A DNA stretch of 56,744 nucleotides, taken from contig NZ_BAZG01000012.1 of NCBI RefSeq assembly GCF_000964525.1, positions 1-56,744 on the forward strand, read 5' to 3'. The translations under genes were made by a program, and so were the position numbers. The stretch comes from Anaeromyxobacter sp. PSR-1. Lineage in GTDB: Bacteria > Myxococcota > Myxococcia > Myxococcales > Anaeromyxobacteraceae. Shown here one piece after another: positions 19,599-27,759 of the stretch (within the stretch, counting starts at the first letter, position 1; each line of letters starts with the position of its first letter). A model generated the notes under the pieces. It saw only the letters and a program-made list of their open reading frames with translations. It was not told where the DNA came from and ran no database searches.

Positions 19599-22352
19599 CT
19601 ACCGTGACTCGTACGCGCCGAGGTCGTACCCGGCGCCGCGCGGGCGGGCCGAGAGCTGGTAGTCGAGCCCGGCGTCGCGGAGGGCCGCGCCCGCGTCCAC
19701 GGCGGGCGAGCCGGTGGCCAGCGAGAAGTCGCCCGCGGCGGCGTTCGTGAACCCCGGCGACGAGGTCGCGAGGTTGTGGTCGGCCGCCCAGCCCGCGCCG
19801 CCCGCGCCCTGGATCAGCGACACGGTGGAGAGCGTGGCCGCGCCGTACAGGTTGTTGCGGACGCGCAGGTTCGTGACGCTCGAGTCCGTCTGCAGCAGCC
19901 CCGAGCCGCCCGAGCCGGCGGTGCCGTCGTACACGGTGTTGTTGTAGATGCGTACGTCGTCGGGCGCCGGGACGCCGGTGTTCCGCTGCGTCCAGAGCAC
20001 CGCCACCGCCGACGAGGCGGCCGTGTCGTCGAACACGTTGTTCCGCACCATGGCGTGGCTCGCCTCGCTCTCGATGTCCGCGACCAGCGACGCCGAGCCG
20101 GCGAAGCGGTTCCGCTCGAGCACCACGTGCGAGACCGGGTCGCTCTCGGAGAGCGCCGAGCTCTGCGAGCCCATCGAGACGGTCCACTGCGAGGTGCCGC
20201 TCGCCTGGAAGAAGTTGTCGGTGATGGAGACCCAGCGCGTCTCCGGGCGGCCGTCGTTGATCTCGGGCCCGTGCAGCTTCAGGGCGTGGCGCTGCCCGCC
20301 CGGCCGCAGCAGGGCGTTGTTCGAGATGACGCCCTTGTGCGCCTGCCACACGCGGCAGACGTGGGTCTGGACGGGGTCGCTCACGGTGTTGCCGAGCAGG
20401 GCGATCCTCCGGCCGCCCACGTACATGCCGTAGCCGCCGTTTCCGGGCGACTCGCTGTCCACGACGAACATGCCGTCGTGCGGCGTCGCGTAGATCGGGG
20501 TCCAGTCACCCCAGCCGATCCCCACGTACCAGTTGGACGCGCGCAGGCGCAGCACGAGCAGGTTCACGCCCTGGTGCGAGACGTCGGGGCCGACCGGTCC
20601 GGTTCCGGTCGAGAGGCTCGGCCCGCGCATGTCGAGATCCATGATGCGCCAGTCGGCGCCGGTGCCCCGCGGGCTGAACACGTTCACGTCCCCGAGCTCC
20701 GCCACCGTGAAGATCGGCCGGTTCCCGGTGCCGTACGCGCCGATGATGCCGGGGCCAGGCTTGGTGATGGCGTAGGCGGCGGAGACGGGGAAGGTGTCGC
20801 CGCGGCGGAACAGCACCCGCACCGGCCCGGAGGTCGCGAGCGCGACCGACATGGCGCGGCCCACGGTGCGGAGCGGCGTCGCCTCCGAGGTGCCCGCGGC
20901 GGCGTCGTTGCCGTTCGCGGCGACGTAGTATGTGGTCCCGGAGAACGCCGTCACGGTGATGGTCTGGACGTACGTGCGCGCGGTCCCGGCGGTGTCCGTC
21001 TGCGTGAGGGAGACGGTGTACGTCCCGGGCGTCTCGTAGACGTGCGCGGCGGTGTAGCCGCTGGCCACGTTCTTCGGCTCGCCGGTCGCGCTCCAGGTCC
21101 CGGAGCCGGGATCGCCGAAGCTCCAGGTGTACTGGGTGCCCTCGAGGTCGGAGGGCTGGTACACGCCGCTGTTCCAGGTGAACGGGGCGGCGGTGCCGGA
21201 GGGGCTGGTGTTCACGGCGTCGAAGAAGACGGCCAGCGGCGCCACGCCCGAGGTCCGGTGCGCGGTGGTCATGGGCGAGCCGGTCGCGGTGCCGCCGGTC
21301 CCGCCGGTGCTGGTCGTGACCGTGTAGGCGGCGGACGAGACGGGGCTGGGCGAGTACCCGGTGCCGGCGCAGATCGCGCTGAGCGTGCCGGAGGCGCTGA
21401 ACGTCGCGGTGGCGCTCTGGGTCGAGGAGGTCGTCGGCGTGCTCCCGTCGGTGGTGCGGTAGGGGAGGGTGCCGGCGGTCGGGCAGGTGATCGTGGCCGT
21501 GACGCTGCTGGCGTACGTGCCGGCGGCCGGGCTGATGGACGGCTGCGCGGCCGCGGGCGCAGGCGGCGGCGGCGACGTGGGGGTGGCGGCGGCGGGCACG
21601 ACCTCGACGGCGATCATGTTCCAGTCGGCGGTGGAGGGGGCGGAGGTGCCGATGCGGAACGAACCGGCCGCAGTGGTGGCGGCGCGCTCGACCCAGTAGT
21701 CGTTGAGGGCGGGGTCGGAGCGCTCGTCGAGGAGGGTGGGGGTGGTGGTGGCGGAGAGGGTGCGGCGGGTGGTGTTGTTCCAGTCCTCGCCGACGGCGAG
21801 GATCCAGGATCCCGCGGCGGTGGCGTTGACTGTCAGCGAGGCGGCCGAGCCGGAACCGGAGCCGGCGGTCACGGCGCCGAGGGTCTGGCTGGCGCCGGCG
21901 ATGGCGACGACGGAGATGTAGGCCTGGTTGCCGCCGGTCTCGGTGACGGTGGTGGTGACGCCGGAGAGCGCGGCGGAGGGGGTGCCGCGGAACACGGCGA
22001 CGGCGCCGTTGCGCGAGTTGGCGATGGAGCCGACGCGGGTCCAGGCGAGGGTGCCGCCGGAGACGGTGCGGTTGGAGATGGAGAAGCCGGCGTTGCCGGC
22101 GGGCGCGTCGGAGGCGACGAAGGCGAGGACGACGTCGGTGGCGGCGACGGCGTAGCTCGGGGTGGTGGCACTGCCGGTGCCGTTGGTCTCGGTCGCGACC
22201 GGGAAGCCGGGCTGCACCGTCAGAGAGGCGGCTGTCGCCGCTGCCGGTGCGGCCGGTAGGCCGTCACCGAGCGTGTCCACCGTGTCGGTCGGTCCGCCAC
22301 ATCCAGTGGCGATCAGCAGAACCGCCGCGAGCCCACACCATCCGTGTCGCAT
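19599..22352 (-). CDS. Large secreted PKD / beta-helix surface protein, probable lipoprotein
   Basis: A 917-residue exported protein. The N-terminus MRHGWCGLAAVLLIATGC is a signal peptide ending at a likely lipobox Cys (residue 18). Domains in order are a beta-sandwich region (about 35-240), a chitobiase-type C-terminal-like repeat with TDGSTPTTSS (about 260-330), a PKD domain (VAPLAVFFDAVNTSPSG to TYTVSLTQTD, about 350-470), and a right-handed parallel beta-helix (about 480-900) with repeated NNxF/NNTVYD turns, ending GAGYDLGAYES as many pectate-lyase-like proteins do. It probably binds or cleaves polysaccharide at the cell surface. The ATG at 22352 has a perfect GGAGGTG Shine-Dalgarno sequence. 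Confidence 0.75.
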   Translation of the reverse strand: MRHGWCGLAAVLLIATGCGGPTDTVDTLGDGLPAAPAAATAASLTVQPGFPVATETNGTGSATTPSYAVAATDVVLAFVASDAPAGNAGFSISNRTVSGGTLAWTRVGSIANSRNGAVAVFRGTPSAALSGVTTTVTETGGNQAYISVVAIAGASQTLGAVTAGSGSGSAASLTVNATAAGSWILAVGEDWNNTTRRTLSATTTPTLLDERSDPALNDYWVERAATTAAGSFRIGTSAPSTADWNMIAVEVVPAAATPTSPPPPAPAAAQPSISPAAGTYASSVTATITCPTAGTLPYRTTDGSTPTTSSTQSATATFSASGTLSAICAGTGYSPSPVSSAAYTVTTSTGGTGGTATGSPMTTAHRTSGVAPLAVFFDAVNTSPSGTAAPFTWNSGVYQPSDLEGTQYTWSFGDPGSGTWSATGEPKNVASGYTAAHVYETPGTYTVSLTQTDTAGTARTYVQTITVTAFSGTTYYVAANGNDAAAGTSEATPLRTVGRAMSVALATSGPVRVLFRRGDTFPVSAAYAITKPGPGIIGAYGTGNRPIFTVAELGDVNVFSPRGTGADWRIMDLDMRGPSLSTGTGPVGPDVSHQGVNLLVLRLRASNWYVGIGWGDWTPIYATPHDGMFVVDSESPGNGGYGMYVGGRRIALLGNTVSDPVQTHVCRVWQAHKGVISNNALLRPGGQRHALKLHGPEINDGRPETRWVSITDNFFQASGTSQWTVSMGSQSSALSESDPVSHVVLERNRFAGSASLVADIESEASHAMVRNNVFDDTAASSAVAVLWTQRNTGVPAPDDVRIYNNTVYDGTAGSGGSGLLQTDSSVTNLRVRNNLYGAATLSTVSLIQGAGGAGWAADHNLATSSPGFTNAAAGDFSLATGSPAVDAGAALRDAGLDYQLSARPRGAGYDLGAYESR

Positions 22353-22778
22353 GTTCACCTCCGCGATATCGCGTCCCATGTTCGCGGGACACCCTTGCAT
22401 GGCGTCGGTGTGGCCCATCAAGCGACGGCGTGGGTAAATGTGTCGTAATGTGCCGTGTCGACTGACGTTTCGCGGACCCAACGTCCGTCTCTGCGCACCG
22501 TGGGTACGGGGCGGGTGGGCCTCACCGGGGCGCCGCAGACCGGTGCGATCAGGAGGCCTGGAGGTGGAAGGACCCGGTCTTGTCGACCCCGGGTGAGGCC
22601 GGCGAGAGCTGTGGTGCCCGTCCCGAGGAGGTCGATGGAGGCGCGGTACGGTCCCGCCGGTACGGGACCGGCTTCGTCCGGCCGGCACCGCCGGAACGAG
22701 GCGCCCCTGGCCACGCTGCAGCCCGTGGCGGACGAGGTGGTGCTCGGCCGGATGCCGCAGTTGCGGAGCGGTCGTCGA
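22353..22778. other. Intergenic region between two minus-strand genes
   Basis: No convincing gene. It must hold the promoter of the PKD/beta-helix gene; the part nearest its start is comparatively AT-rich (around GGGTAAATGTGTCGTAATG at 22433-22451). A hairpin GGTCCC-8 nt-GGGACC is visible near 22646. No T-run marks a classical terminator for the gene to the right. Confidence 0.4.
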
Positions 22779-23405
22779 CTAGTGCGCCGTGCGCGGACCC
22801 GCGCCGTCCTTCACGCGCGTGTCCACGGCGACCCAGTTCACCTCCCAGGTCTTGCCGCCGTCCACGGAGAAGGCCTGCTCGAACCGGCACGAGTCGGCGG
22901 TGACGTCCGACACCACGAACCGGACCAGGACGGCCCGGCCGTCCATCGTCTCCATCGAGTAGAACTCGCCGCGCCCGTCCTTGAACTCGCCCACCGTCGG
23001 CGGCCCGAGCGTCCCGCCGCGGACGCTCGCGACGTTCAGGCTCCACTGGCGCGACGCGGGGTTGTACAGCCGCAGGCTGAGGAGCTCGAGCCGGCCGGCC
23101 GGCCCGGTGGCGTCCAGCTCGACCAGGTTGGCGCGGCCGCCCCACACCTTCCGGACGACGGTGGTGCCCTCGTACTCGAGCCACGTGCTCGACCCGGTGA
23201 GCGGGGCCTTCAGGCGCTTGAGGCGGGTCTTCCACGTCCCGATCTCGAAGTCGAAGTCGTGCGAGCCATCCCGCTCCGCCGTCGGCGCGTGCGCGGCCGC
23301 GGCTGGCGCGGCGCGACCGGTCTCGGCGAGCGCAGGGAGGGAGCATGCGAGCGCCGCAGCTGCGAACGCGATCAGTCGAGCCCGTGCAGGCGTGAGCGGG
23401 TGCAT
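22779..23405 (-). CDS. Secreted DUF1579-like protein
   Basis: A 208-residue protein with a signal peptide (LIAFAAAALACSLPALAETG, cleavage near residue 28). The mature part starts with HDFDFEIGTWKTRLKRL, the opening pattern of DUF1579-like lipocalin-fold proteins, and continues with VVRKVWGGRANLVELDATG and LRLYNPASRQWSLNVASVRGG. These proteins may bind small hydrophobic ligands, but the family function is unknown. The ATG at 23405 is preceded by GGAGGGAGAGACG. Confidence 0.72.
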   Translation of the reverse strand: MHPLTPARARLIAFAAAALACSLPALAETGRAAPAAAAHAPTAERDGSHDFDFEIGTWKTRLKRLKAPLTGSSTWLEYEGTTVVRKVWGGRANLVELDATGPAGRLELLSLRLYNPASRQWSLNVASVRGGTLGPPTVGEFKDGRGEFYSMETMDGRAVLVRFVVSDVTADSCRFEQAFSVDGGKTWEVNWVAVDTRVKDGAGPRTAH

Positions 23406-23675
23406 CGTCTCTCCCTCCGGGTCGTCCAGGTCTCCCGCTTCGTGCGAGGGCCGGCGAGCGCCGGAACGGAGCGACCGGATAACCCTGCCGCAGCGCCTGC
23501 GCACGGCGAACTTCACGAGACGTGCGGGGTCGCGTGCCGCAGGCTCCCGCGTTCCGGATCCACGGGGTGGGCATGCTCCGTGAAGGGGCGCCTCGCGATC
23601 GATCCGTCGACAGGCGGGGGCGCCGCGGCTACGAGAGCACGCGCCGGGGCGGGACGGGCCCGCGGGAGGTGGTGC

Positions 23676-24422
23676 GTGCTCCTCGACGGAAAGAACGCGG
23701 TGGTCTACGGCGCGGCGGGGGCGATCGGCGGGGCGGTGTCGCGCGCGTTCGCGCGCGCGGGCGCCAGCGTGTTCCTGGCCGGGCGCACGCCCGCCACGCT
23801 CGAGGCGGTGGCCGACGACATCCGGTCCGCGGGCGGCCGGGCGCAGGTCGCCCCGGTGGACGCGCAGGACCGGGATGCGGTCGAGGCACACGCGGACGAG
23901 GTGGTCGCCCGGGCCGGGAGCCTGGACGTGTCGTTCAACGCGACCTCGTTCCGCGCGCTGCAGAACGTCGCGCTGGTGGACATCCGGCTGCAGGACTTCC
24001 TCGCGCCCGTCGTCGAGGCGGCGCGCACGCACTTCATCACCGCGACCGCCGCGGCGCGCCGCATGACGCGGCAGGGCTCCGGCGTCATCATCCTGCTCTC
24101 GTCGTCGGCGGCGAAGGAGACGCGCCACCAGATGGGCGGGTTCAACCTCGCCTGCGCCGGCGTCGAGGCGCTCACCCGCAGCCTCGCCGGCGAGGTCGGG
24201 CGCCACGGCGTCCGCGTGGTCGGCCTGCGTCCCAACTTCACGCCCGAGACCCGGCCCGGCCTCTCCGAGTCGGCGCTCGCGTTCCTCGTGAAGGACACGC
24301 TGCTCGGTCGGTTGCCGCGCCTCTCCGAGGTGGCCGACACCGCCGTCTACCTCGCGTCGCCCGCGGCCGGCGCCATGGCCGGCGCCGTGGTCGACCTGAG
24401 CTGCGGCGCCATCGTCGACTGA
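23676..24422 (+). CDS. Short-chain dehydrogenase/reductase
   Basis: A classical SDR of 248 residues. The cofactor motif is VVYGAAGAIGGAVSRAFARAG (GxxxGxG type, about residues 9-29), with NAT in place of the NNAG motif, and SSSAAKETRHQMGGFNLACAGVEAL at the catalytic region. The usual YxxxK Tyr is not obvious: the equivalent position reads GGFNLACAG, i.e. F-N-L-A-C. This suggests a divergent or enoyl-reductase-like member (compare FabI/SDR variants) or loss of activity. The GTG at 23676 has GGGAGGTGG upstream. Confidence 0.7.
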   Translation: MLLDGKNAVVYGAAGAIGGAVSRAFARAGASVFLAGRTPATLEAVADDIRSAGGRAQVAPVDAQDRDAVEAHADEVVARAGSLDVSFNATSFRALQNVALVDIRLQDFLAPVVEAARTHFITATAAARRMTRQGSGVIILLSSSAAKETRHQMGGFNLACAGVEALTRSLAGEVGRHGVRVVGLRPNFTPETRPGLSESALAFLVKDTLLGRLPRLSEVADTAVYLASPAAGAMAGAVVDLSCGAIVD

Positions 24423-24896
24423 AACGTCATCCAGCGGGCCCTGTCCTCCCGTTTCGGTGTGCAGCGGGCCCTGTCCTGGAGGGGGCCGCGGGGTCGGCGC
24501 TCCGGGCATTCGCGGCGGTGCTCGCTCCGCAAGGCCCGGGACGTGGATGGATGGCCGGAACCGGGGCCGCGGGACCGTGGAAGCCGACGCACCGGACGGG
24601 CCAGCCGCTGGTGCGGTGCCGGCGCCGGCTGCGACGGTCCCCTCGCAGCGGCTGTCCACGGCGGTGCAGGTCCAGGATCCTGGGGACGTGCCGAGGGCTT
24701 GCTGCGCTGCGCTCCGGCGCGAACGCCCGGATCGCCTCCGTGGCGGCCTGACGTGGAGGGGAGGCGTGGAGGGAAGGCCTTCCTCTTGAACACCGGCTTC
24801 GAGGCTTGGCCCATGAGCACGACGCGCGTGCCGGTGGCCGGGCCGCCCGGCCCTCGCCAGAGGACGGCGCCGCCGAGTCATAGTACTCTGCGTGAC
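24423..24896. other. Intergenic region with a 16-bp direct repeat
   Basis: No credible gene. A 16-bp direct repeat CAGCGGGCCCTGTCCT occurs at 24432-24447 and 24462-24477, just past the SDR stop. Open frames here look like GC-driven shadows. TACTCT at 24884-24889 lies 7 nt before the next GTG start. Confidence 0.45.
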
Positions 24897-25418
24897 GTGC
24901 GTTCTCGACCCCGGTGCGGCCGCGTCGCCGCGGTCTGCCTCGTCGCCGTCCTCGGATGCCGGGCACCGAGGGCGGGACTGCCGGACTCATCCAGTACGGC
25001 CGGGGAGCTGGCGCGCGCGAAGCTGCTCACCCACGTCGTCGCGTCGGTCGAGCCGATGCCGCAGCGCGCGGGCATGCGCGACGGGGCGACGTCCGTCGTG
25101 GTCTCGCCTTCCGGCGACCGGACGACGGTCGTGATCATGAGGTTCGACCCGACCGCTGGTGACGTCGACGAGCTGTTCGTAGGCTTTCAGGCCAGTGCTC
25201 GCACGCGCGTCAAGGCGACGCGGCACGGGACCCTGAACCTGAAGCCGAGCGCGACGACGGTCGAGTTCGGGGACATCGCGGACCCCGTCTTCTCCGAGAC
25301 GCCCGTCTTCCTCTGGGTGCGCACGCACCGAGACGTGGCGCTCATGCTGTGGGCACGCTCGGAACGAGCGGGCGTGGCCGTGCTGGGCGAGTACGCCATG
25401 GCGTGGGGACGGCTCTAG
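24897..25418 (+). CDS. Putative lipoprotein of unknown function
   Basis: A 173-residue protein starting with GTG. The N-terminus RSRPRCGRVAAVCLVAVLGC is a short signal peptide with a lipobox-like VLGC. The rest alternates charged and hydrophobic strands (TSVVVSPSGDRTTVVIMRFD, TPVFLWVRTHRDVALMLWAR) with no recognised domain. It lies 14 bp upstream of a DUF4019 gene, so the two form a small operon of exported proteins. Confidence 0.6.
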   Translation: MRSRPRCGRVAAVCLVAVLGCRAPRAGLPDSSSTAGELARAKLLTHVVASVEPMPQRAGMRDGATSVVVSPSGDRTTVVIMRFDPTAGDVDELFVGFQASARTRVKATRHGTLNLKPSATTVEFGDIADPVFSETPVFLWVRTHRDVALMLWARSERAGVAVLGEYAMAWGRL

Positions 25419-25432
25419 AGGAGGTGCCCGTG

Positions 25433-25870
25433 ATGCGAACCATCGGTATCGGAGCGGTCCTCGCGCTCGTGACCTTCGCGGCCGTTCCCGAGCGAACGGC
25501 GGCCGGTCCGGGACAAGGCGTGGACGTGGCCGGCGCGAAGCAGGGCGCGTCGGCTGCGGGCACGGCGTGGCTCGCCCTCGTGGACGGCGAGAGGTATGCC
25601 GAGAGCTGGGCGGAGGCTTCGACGCTGTTCCGGCAGCAGGTCGGCCGGGACCAATGGGTGGAGATGGCGAGGTCGGCACGCGCCGCCGTGGGCGCCCTCC
25701 GCGGCCGCACCTTCGACTCGGCCACCTACGTGGACGGCAACGCCGCGCCCACCGTCGTCCTGCTCTGGAAGAGCCGGTTCGATGCCGTGCCCGAGGCCGT
25801 CGAGCAGGTCACGATGATGATGGACGGCGGCAGGTGGCGAGTCGCCGGGTACTTCGTGCGGCCCGGCTAG
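25433..25870 (+). CDS. Secreted DUF4019-like protein
   Basis: A 145-residue protein with a signal peptide (MRTIGIGAVLALVTFAAVPE). The mature part (AWLALVDGERYAESWAEAS, LFRQQVGRDQWVEMARSARAAVGALRGR, ending MMMDGGRWRVAGYFVR) matches the DUF4019 pattern, a small periplasmic family of unknown role. The ATG at 25433 has GAGGAGG at a good distance; a GTG immediately upstream is also in frame. Confidence 0.72.
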   Translation: MRTIGIGAVLALVTFAAVPERTAAGPGQGVDVAGAKQGASAAGTAWLALVDGERYAESWAEASTLFRQQVGRDQWVEMARSARAAVGALRGRTFDSATYVDGNAAPTVVLLWKSRFDAVPEAVEQVTMMMDGGRWRVAGYFVRPG

Positions 25871-25907
25871 CGCGGGCATCGAGCCCGGCACCAAGCACGA
25901 ACGCCCG

Positions 25908-25931
25908 GTCCAGGGTCGGGCCGGGCGTTCC
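25908..25931. other. GC-rich palindrome beyond the tRNA 3' end
   Basis: AACGCCCGG and CCGGGCGTT flank a short loop, with an A6 run on its right on the plus strand. Read from the minus strand (the tRNA-Glu direction), a T-run comes before the hairpin, not after it. It was probably the original 3' flank of the tRNA gene before integration. Confidence 0.4.
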
Positions 25932-25944
25932 GCAAAAAATCCTG

Positions 25945-25983
25945 TGACCCCACGGGGATTCGAACCCCGGTTACAGCCTTGAA
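25945..25983 (-). repeat. First (outer) tRNA-Glu 3' copy, degenerate tRNA remnant
   Basis: These 39 bp are identical to the start of the attL core at 26090 and differ by one base (A for C) from the intact tRNA gene. The sequence beyond, which should be the 5' half of a tRNA, no longer folds: the anticodon-loop U33 position is G, the anticodon stem does not pair, and the acceptor 5' strand is missing. It is not a working tRNA. It is most simply the attL of an older element. Confidence 0.7.
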
Positions 25984-25992
25984 CCGTGCCGT

Positions 25993-26066
25993 GGTCCCTG
26001 GGCGTTCAGGAGATGGGCGAAGCCCATCGTCTTCGCGTGCGAAGCGCGCGGAGAGGCCCAGGGACC
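25993..26066. repeat. Three-stem cruciform between the two tRNA copies
   Basis: A perfect 11-bp closing stem (GGTCCCTGGGC at 25993-26003 with GCCCAGGGACC at 26056-26066) encloses two hairpins: GATGGGC-GAA-GCCCATC at 26012-26028 and CTTCG-4 nt-CGAAG at 26031-26044. Function unknown. Confidence 0.6.
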
Positions 26067-26089
26067 GGCGGCGACCTTCAGCGAAGCAG

Positions 26090-26134
26090 TGACCCCACGG
26101 GGATTCGAACCCCGGTTACAGCCTTGAAAGGGCC
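26090..26134 (-). repeat. attL of the prophage (duplicate of the tRNA-Glu 3' part)
   Basis: 45 bp match the intact tRNA-Glu at 53276-53320 with a single mismatch. The match covers the T-arm, variable loop, the 3' anticodon stem and the anticodon loop, and ends abruptly after GGGCC. The two copies bound a region of lower GC with phage genes and an integrase, so they mark the integration site. Confidence 0.88.
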
Positions 26135-26191
26135 AGATACGGCCGGCTGTGCCAACGAAATGTCATGTTATGAGGTACCATTAAGGCTTTC

Positions 26192-26212
26192 AGTGATACA
26201 CAGGTGATACAC
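26192..26212. promoter_or_regulatory. Candidate integrase arm-type sites, left end
   Basis: Two exact GTGATACAC copies start 11 bp apart, at 26193 and 26204, about one helical turn. A third, weaker GAGGTACCA precedes them. The same 9-mer recurs at the other prophage end, as expected for the two arms of attP. Confidence 0.55.
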
Positions 26213-26369
26213 GGCGGAGCCAGGCCAGACCTGAAGCCTCCGGGCTCGCCATCGAATACCGCGAAGAAAGCCGAACGGTAATCCCCGACTAGCCCCGTCT
26301 GTGTACATCCTCAGAGACTCCACTTATGGTGCGTCTTGACCCACAGTCAAGTGGGGAACTGGAGAGCAC

Positions 26370-26828
26370 ATGACGACCAAGACCACGAAGACGACCTCGA
26401 AGAAGCCCTCGATCAAGAACGCCTCCAAGCCCGTCGAGCCGAAGCCGGTCGAGACGAAGAAGGTCGAGGAGAAGAAGCCCGAGCCGAAGAAGGGGCTGGA
26501 CGTGAACGGCCTGGTCAGCCTGGCCAAGGACGCCGGCCTCACGGTCGAAGAGAACTCGGGCTTCTACAAGATCGTCGGCAAGTCCCCCAGCATCCGCATG
26601 TACATCGCCAAGCGGGGCAGCCGCATCGACCTGGCGGGCTTCTGCGTGAAGACGCCGGGCATCACCGAGCTCTCCGAGGCCGAGGCGAAGGCGAAGCGGC
26701 TGGGCAAGGTCCGGGGGCAGCTCCTCAACGCCGACCAGAACGTGGCGGTGAAGGCGGTCTCCGAGGCCATCAAGTTCATGCTCTCGGCGTCGGCCATCCT
26801 CGTGGCCATCGGCCGCCTGGGGTTCTAG
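26370..26828 (+). CDS. Prophage protein of unknown function, Lys-rich N-terminus
   Basis: A 152-residue protein. Residues 1-45 are almost entirely Lys, Pro, Thr and Glu and are probably disordered. A folded part follows (GLVSLAKDAGLTVEENSGFYKIVGKS, AKRGSRIDLAGFCV, LGKVRGQLLNAD), and the end is hydrophobic (FMLSASAILVAIGRLGF). No family is recognised. The basic tail plus compact domain could suit nucleic-acid binding. The ATG has a GGAG at a suitable distance. It is the first gene inside attL and is read away from it. The next gene begins 2 bp after its stop. Confidence 0.65.
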   Translation: MTTKTTKTTSKKPSIKNASKPVEPKPVETKKVEEKKPEPKKGLDVNGLVSLAKDAGLTVEENSGFYKIVGKSPSIRMYIAKRGSRIDLAGFCVKTPGITELSEAEAKAKRLGKVRGQLLNADQNVAVKAVSEAIKFMLSASAILVAIGRLGF

Positions 26829-26830
26829 TC

Positions 26831-27013
26831 ATGCCGCTGACCCTCAGGACCCTCATCGACCAGCTCATGGCCATCGCCCAGGCGAACCCCAGGCTCCTCG
26901 ACCGGACCGTCTACGTGGTGAAGGACGGTGAGGACAGCTTCATCTACCCGGCCGACATCATCGTCTGGGTGGACGAGGGAGGCCGGAAGCAGAAGGTCAT
27001 CCTGGACACCTAG
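26831..27013 (+). CDS. Small prophage protein (60 aa)
   Basis: Sixty residues beginning PLTLRTLIDQLMAIAQANPR, followed by LDRTVYVVKDGEDSFIYPAD and WVDEGGRKQKVILDT. The pattern (short helix, then strands with a D-x-x-V-Y-V motif) resembles small phage proteins predicted to be soluble single domains; no function is assigned. It is tightly linked to the gene upstream. Confidence 0.55.
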   Translation: MPLTLRTLIDQLMAIAQANPRLLDRTVYVVKDGEDSFIYPADIIVWVDEGGRKQKVILDT

Positions 27014-27106
27014 GCCACCAACCACAGGCCAGTGCTCGAGGGGCGCCGATGAGTTCGGCGCCCTTCTCTTTTCTCAGCCATGGGGAACCATGGCCCGGGC
27101 AGCGGT

Positions 27107-27136
27107 GGGCCTCGGAGGGCCTCTGGTCACTTCGAG
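27107..27136. repeat. Dispersed intergenic motif, copy 1
   Basis: Contains GGGCCTCGGAGGGCCTC followed by the exact 12-mer GGTCACTTCGAG (27125-27136), which recurs at 28226 and 48096. No gene ends here, so the motif is not merely conserved coding sequence. Confidence 0.5.
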
Positions 27137-27306
27137 CGGTGGTCCGGTCACCTGGGATGGCGGCCACTCCTCCCAGAATAGATTACGATAGATAAAATAA
27201 AGTAATTCCGCGTGGTTAGACGTTGACGCCCGATCATCCACGTGAGAGATCCCGTCCCGTCCCGGCGCGATCAAGCGAACCGCGACCTGATCAGGAGGAT
27301 CAGTGA

Positions 27307-27759
27307 ATGGATGCGATGGAGACGAAGGAAGAGGTACGGACGGCCCTCTCGACGAAGGACGTCAAGGAGCGGCTCAGCCGGCTTTCGACGGTGACGGACT
27401 GGGTGCACTGGGAGGACGCCGGCCAGACGATCGAGGGGATCCTGGATCGTTACGAACCGAACGTGCCCGGAAACTTCGACAAACCCCAGGACATCATCCG
27501 GGTCAAGGATGGCGAGCGCGTCTACGGGATCAGGTGCCCGTACATGCTGCAGCAGCTCGTCCGCCAGAACCTGAGCGATCTGACCGAGGGTGTCACCCGG
27601 GTCAGGATCGTATTCACCGGCAAGGAGCCGCTAGAGAGCGATCCGAACAAGCAGCGCTTCCGCTTCGAGATGTTCGTGGTCGAGAAGGCGAGGGCCACGA
27701 AGAAGACGGCGATCATGAAGCAGAGCAAGCGGACGAACCAGAGCCAGAGGAACGTATGA
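27307..27759 (+). CDS. Prophage protein, possible OB-fold/ssDNA-binding-like
   Basis: A 150-residue protein with a strong AGGAGG Shine-Dalgarno sequence. The central part (TIEGILDRYEP, IIRVKDGERVYGIRCPYML, VTRVRIVFTGKEP, RFRFEMFVVEKA) follows the strand order of the short OB-fold-like proteins many phages carry in their replication or recombination region. The tail is Lys/Arg/Gln-rich. The assignment is tentative, with no invariant motif to confirm it. An AT-rich stretch lies upstream (27178-27212). It overlaps the next small gene by 4 nt. Confidence 0.55.
   Translation: MDAMETKEEVRTALSTKDVKERLSRLSTVTDWVHWEDAGQTIEGILDRYEPNVPGNFDKPQDIIRVKDGERVYGIRCPYMLQQLVRQNLSDLTEGVTRVRIVFTGKEPLESDPNKQRFRFEMFVVEKARATKKTAIMKQSKRTNQSQRNV

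Noticed and set aside
25908-25944. Rho-independent terminator after the DUF4019 gene
   Set aside because: The palindrome is followed by an A-run on the plus strand; the T-run on the minus strand lies before, not after, the hairpin.
25945-26030. A second functional tRNA gene at the outer copy
   Set aside because: Only the 3' half is intact. The acceptor 5' strand, anticodon stem and U33 are lost.
25993-26066. Hammerhead-type ribozyme in the three-stem element
   Set aside because: The CUGANGA and GAAA core strands are not present in the required order on either strand.
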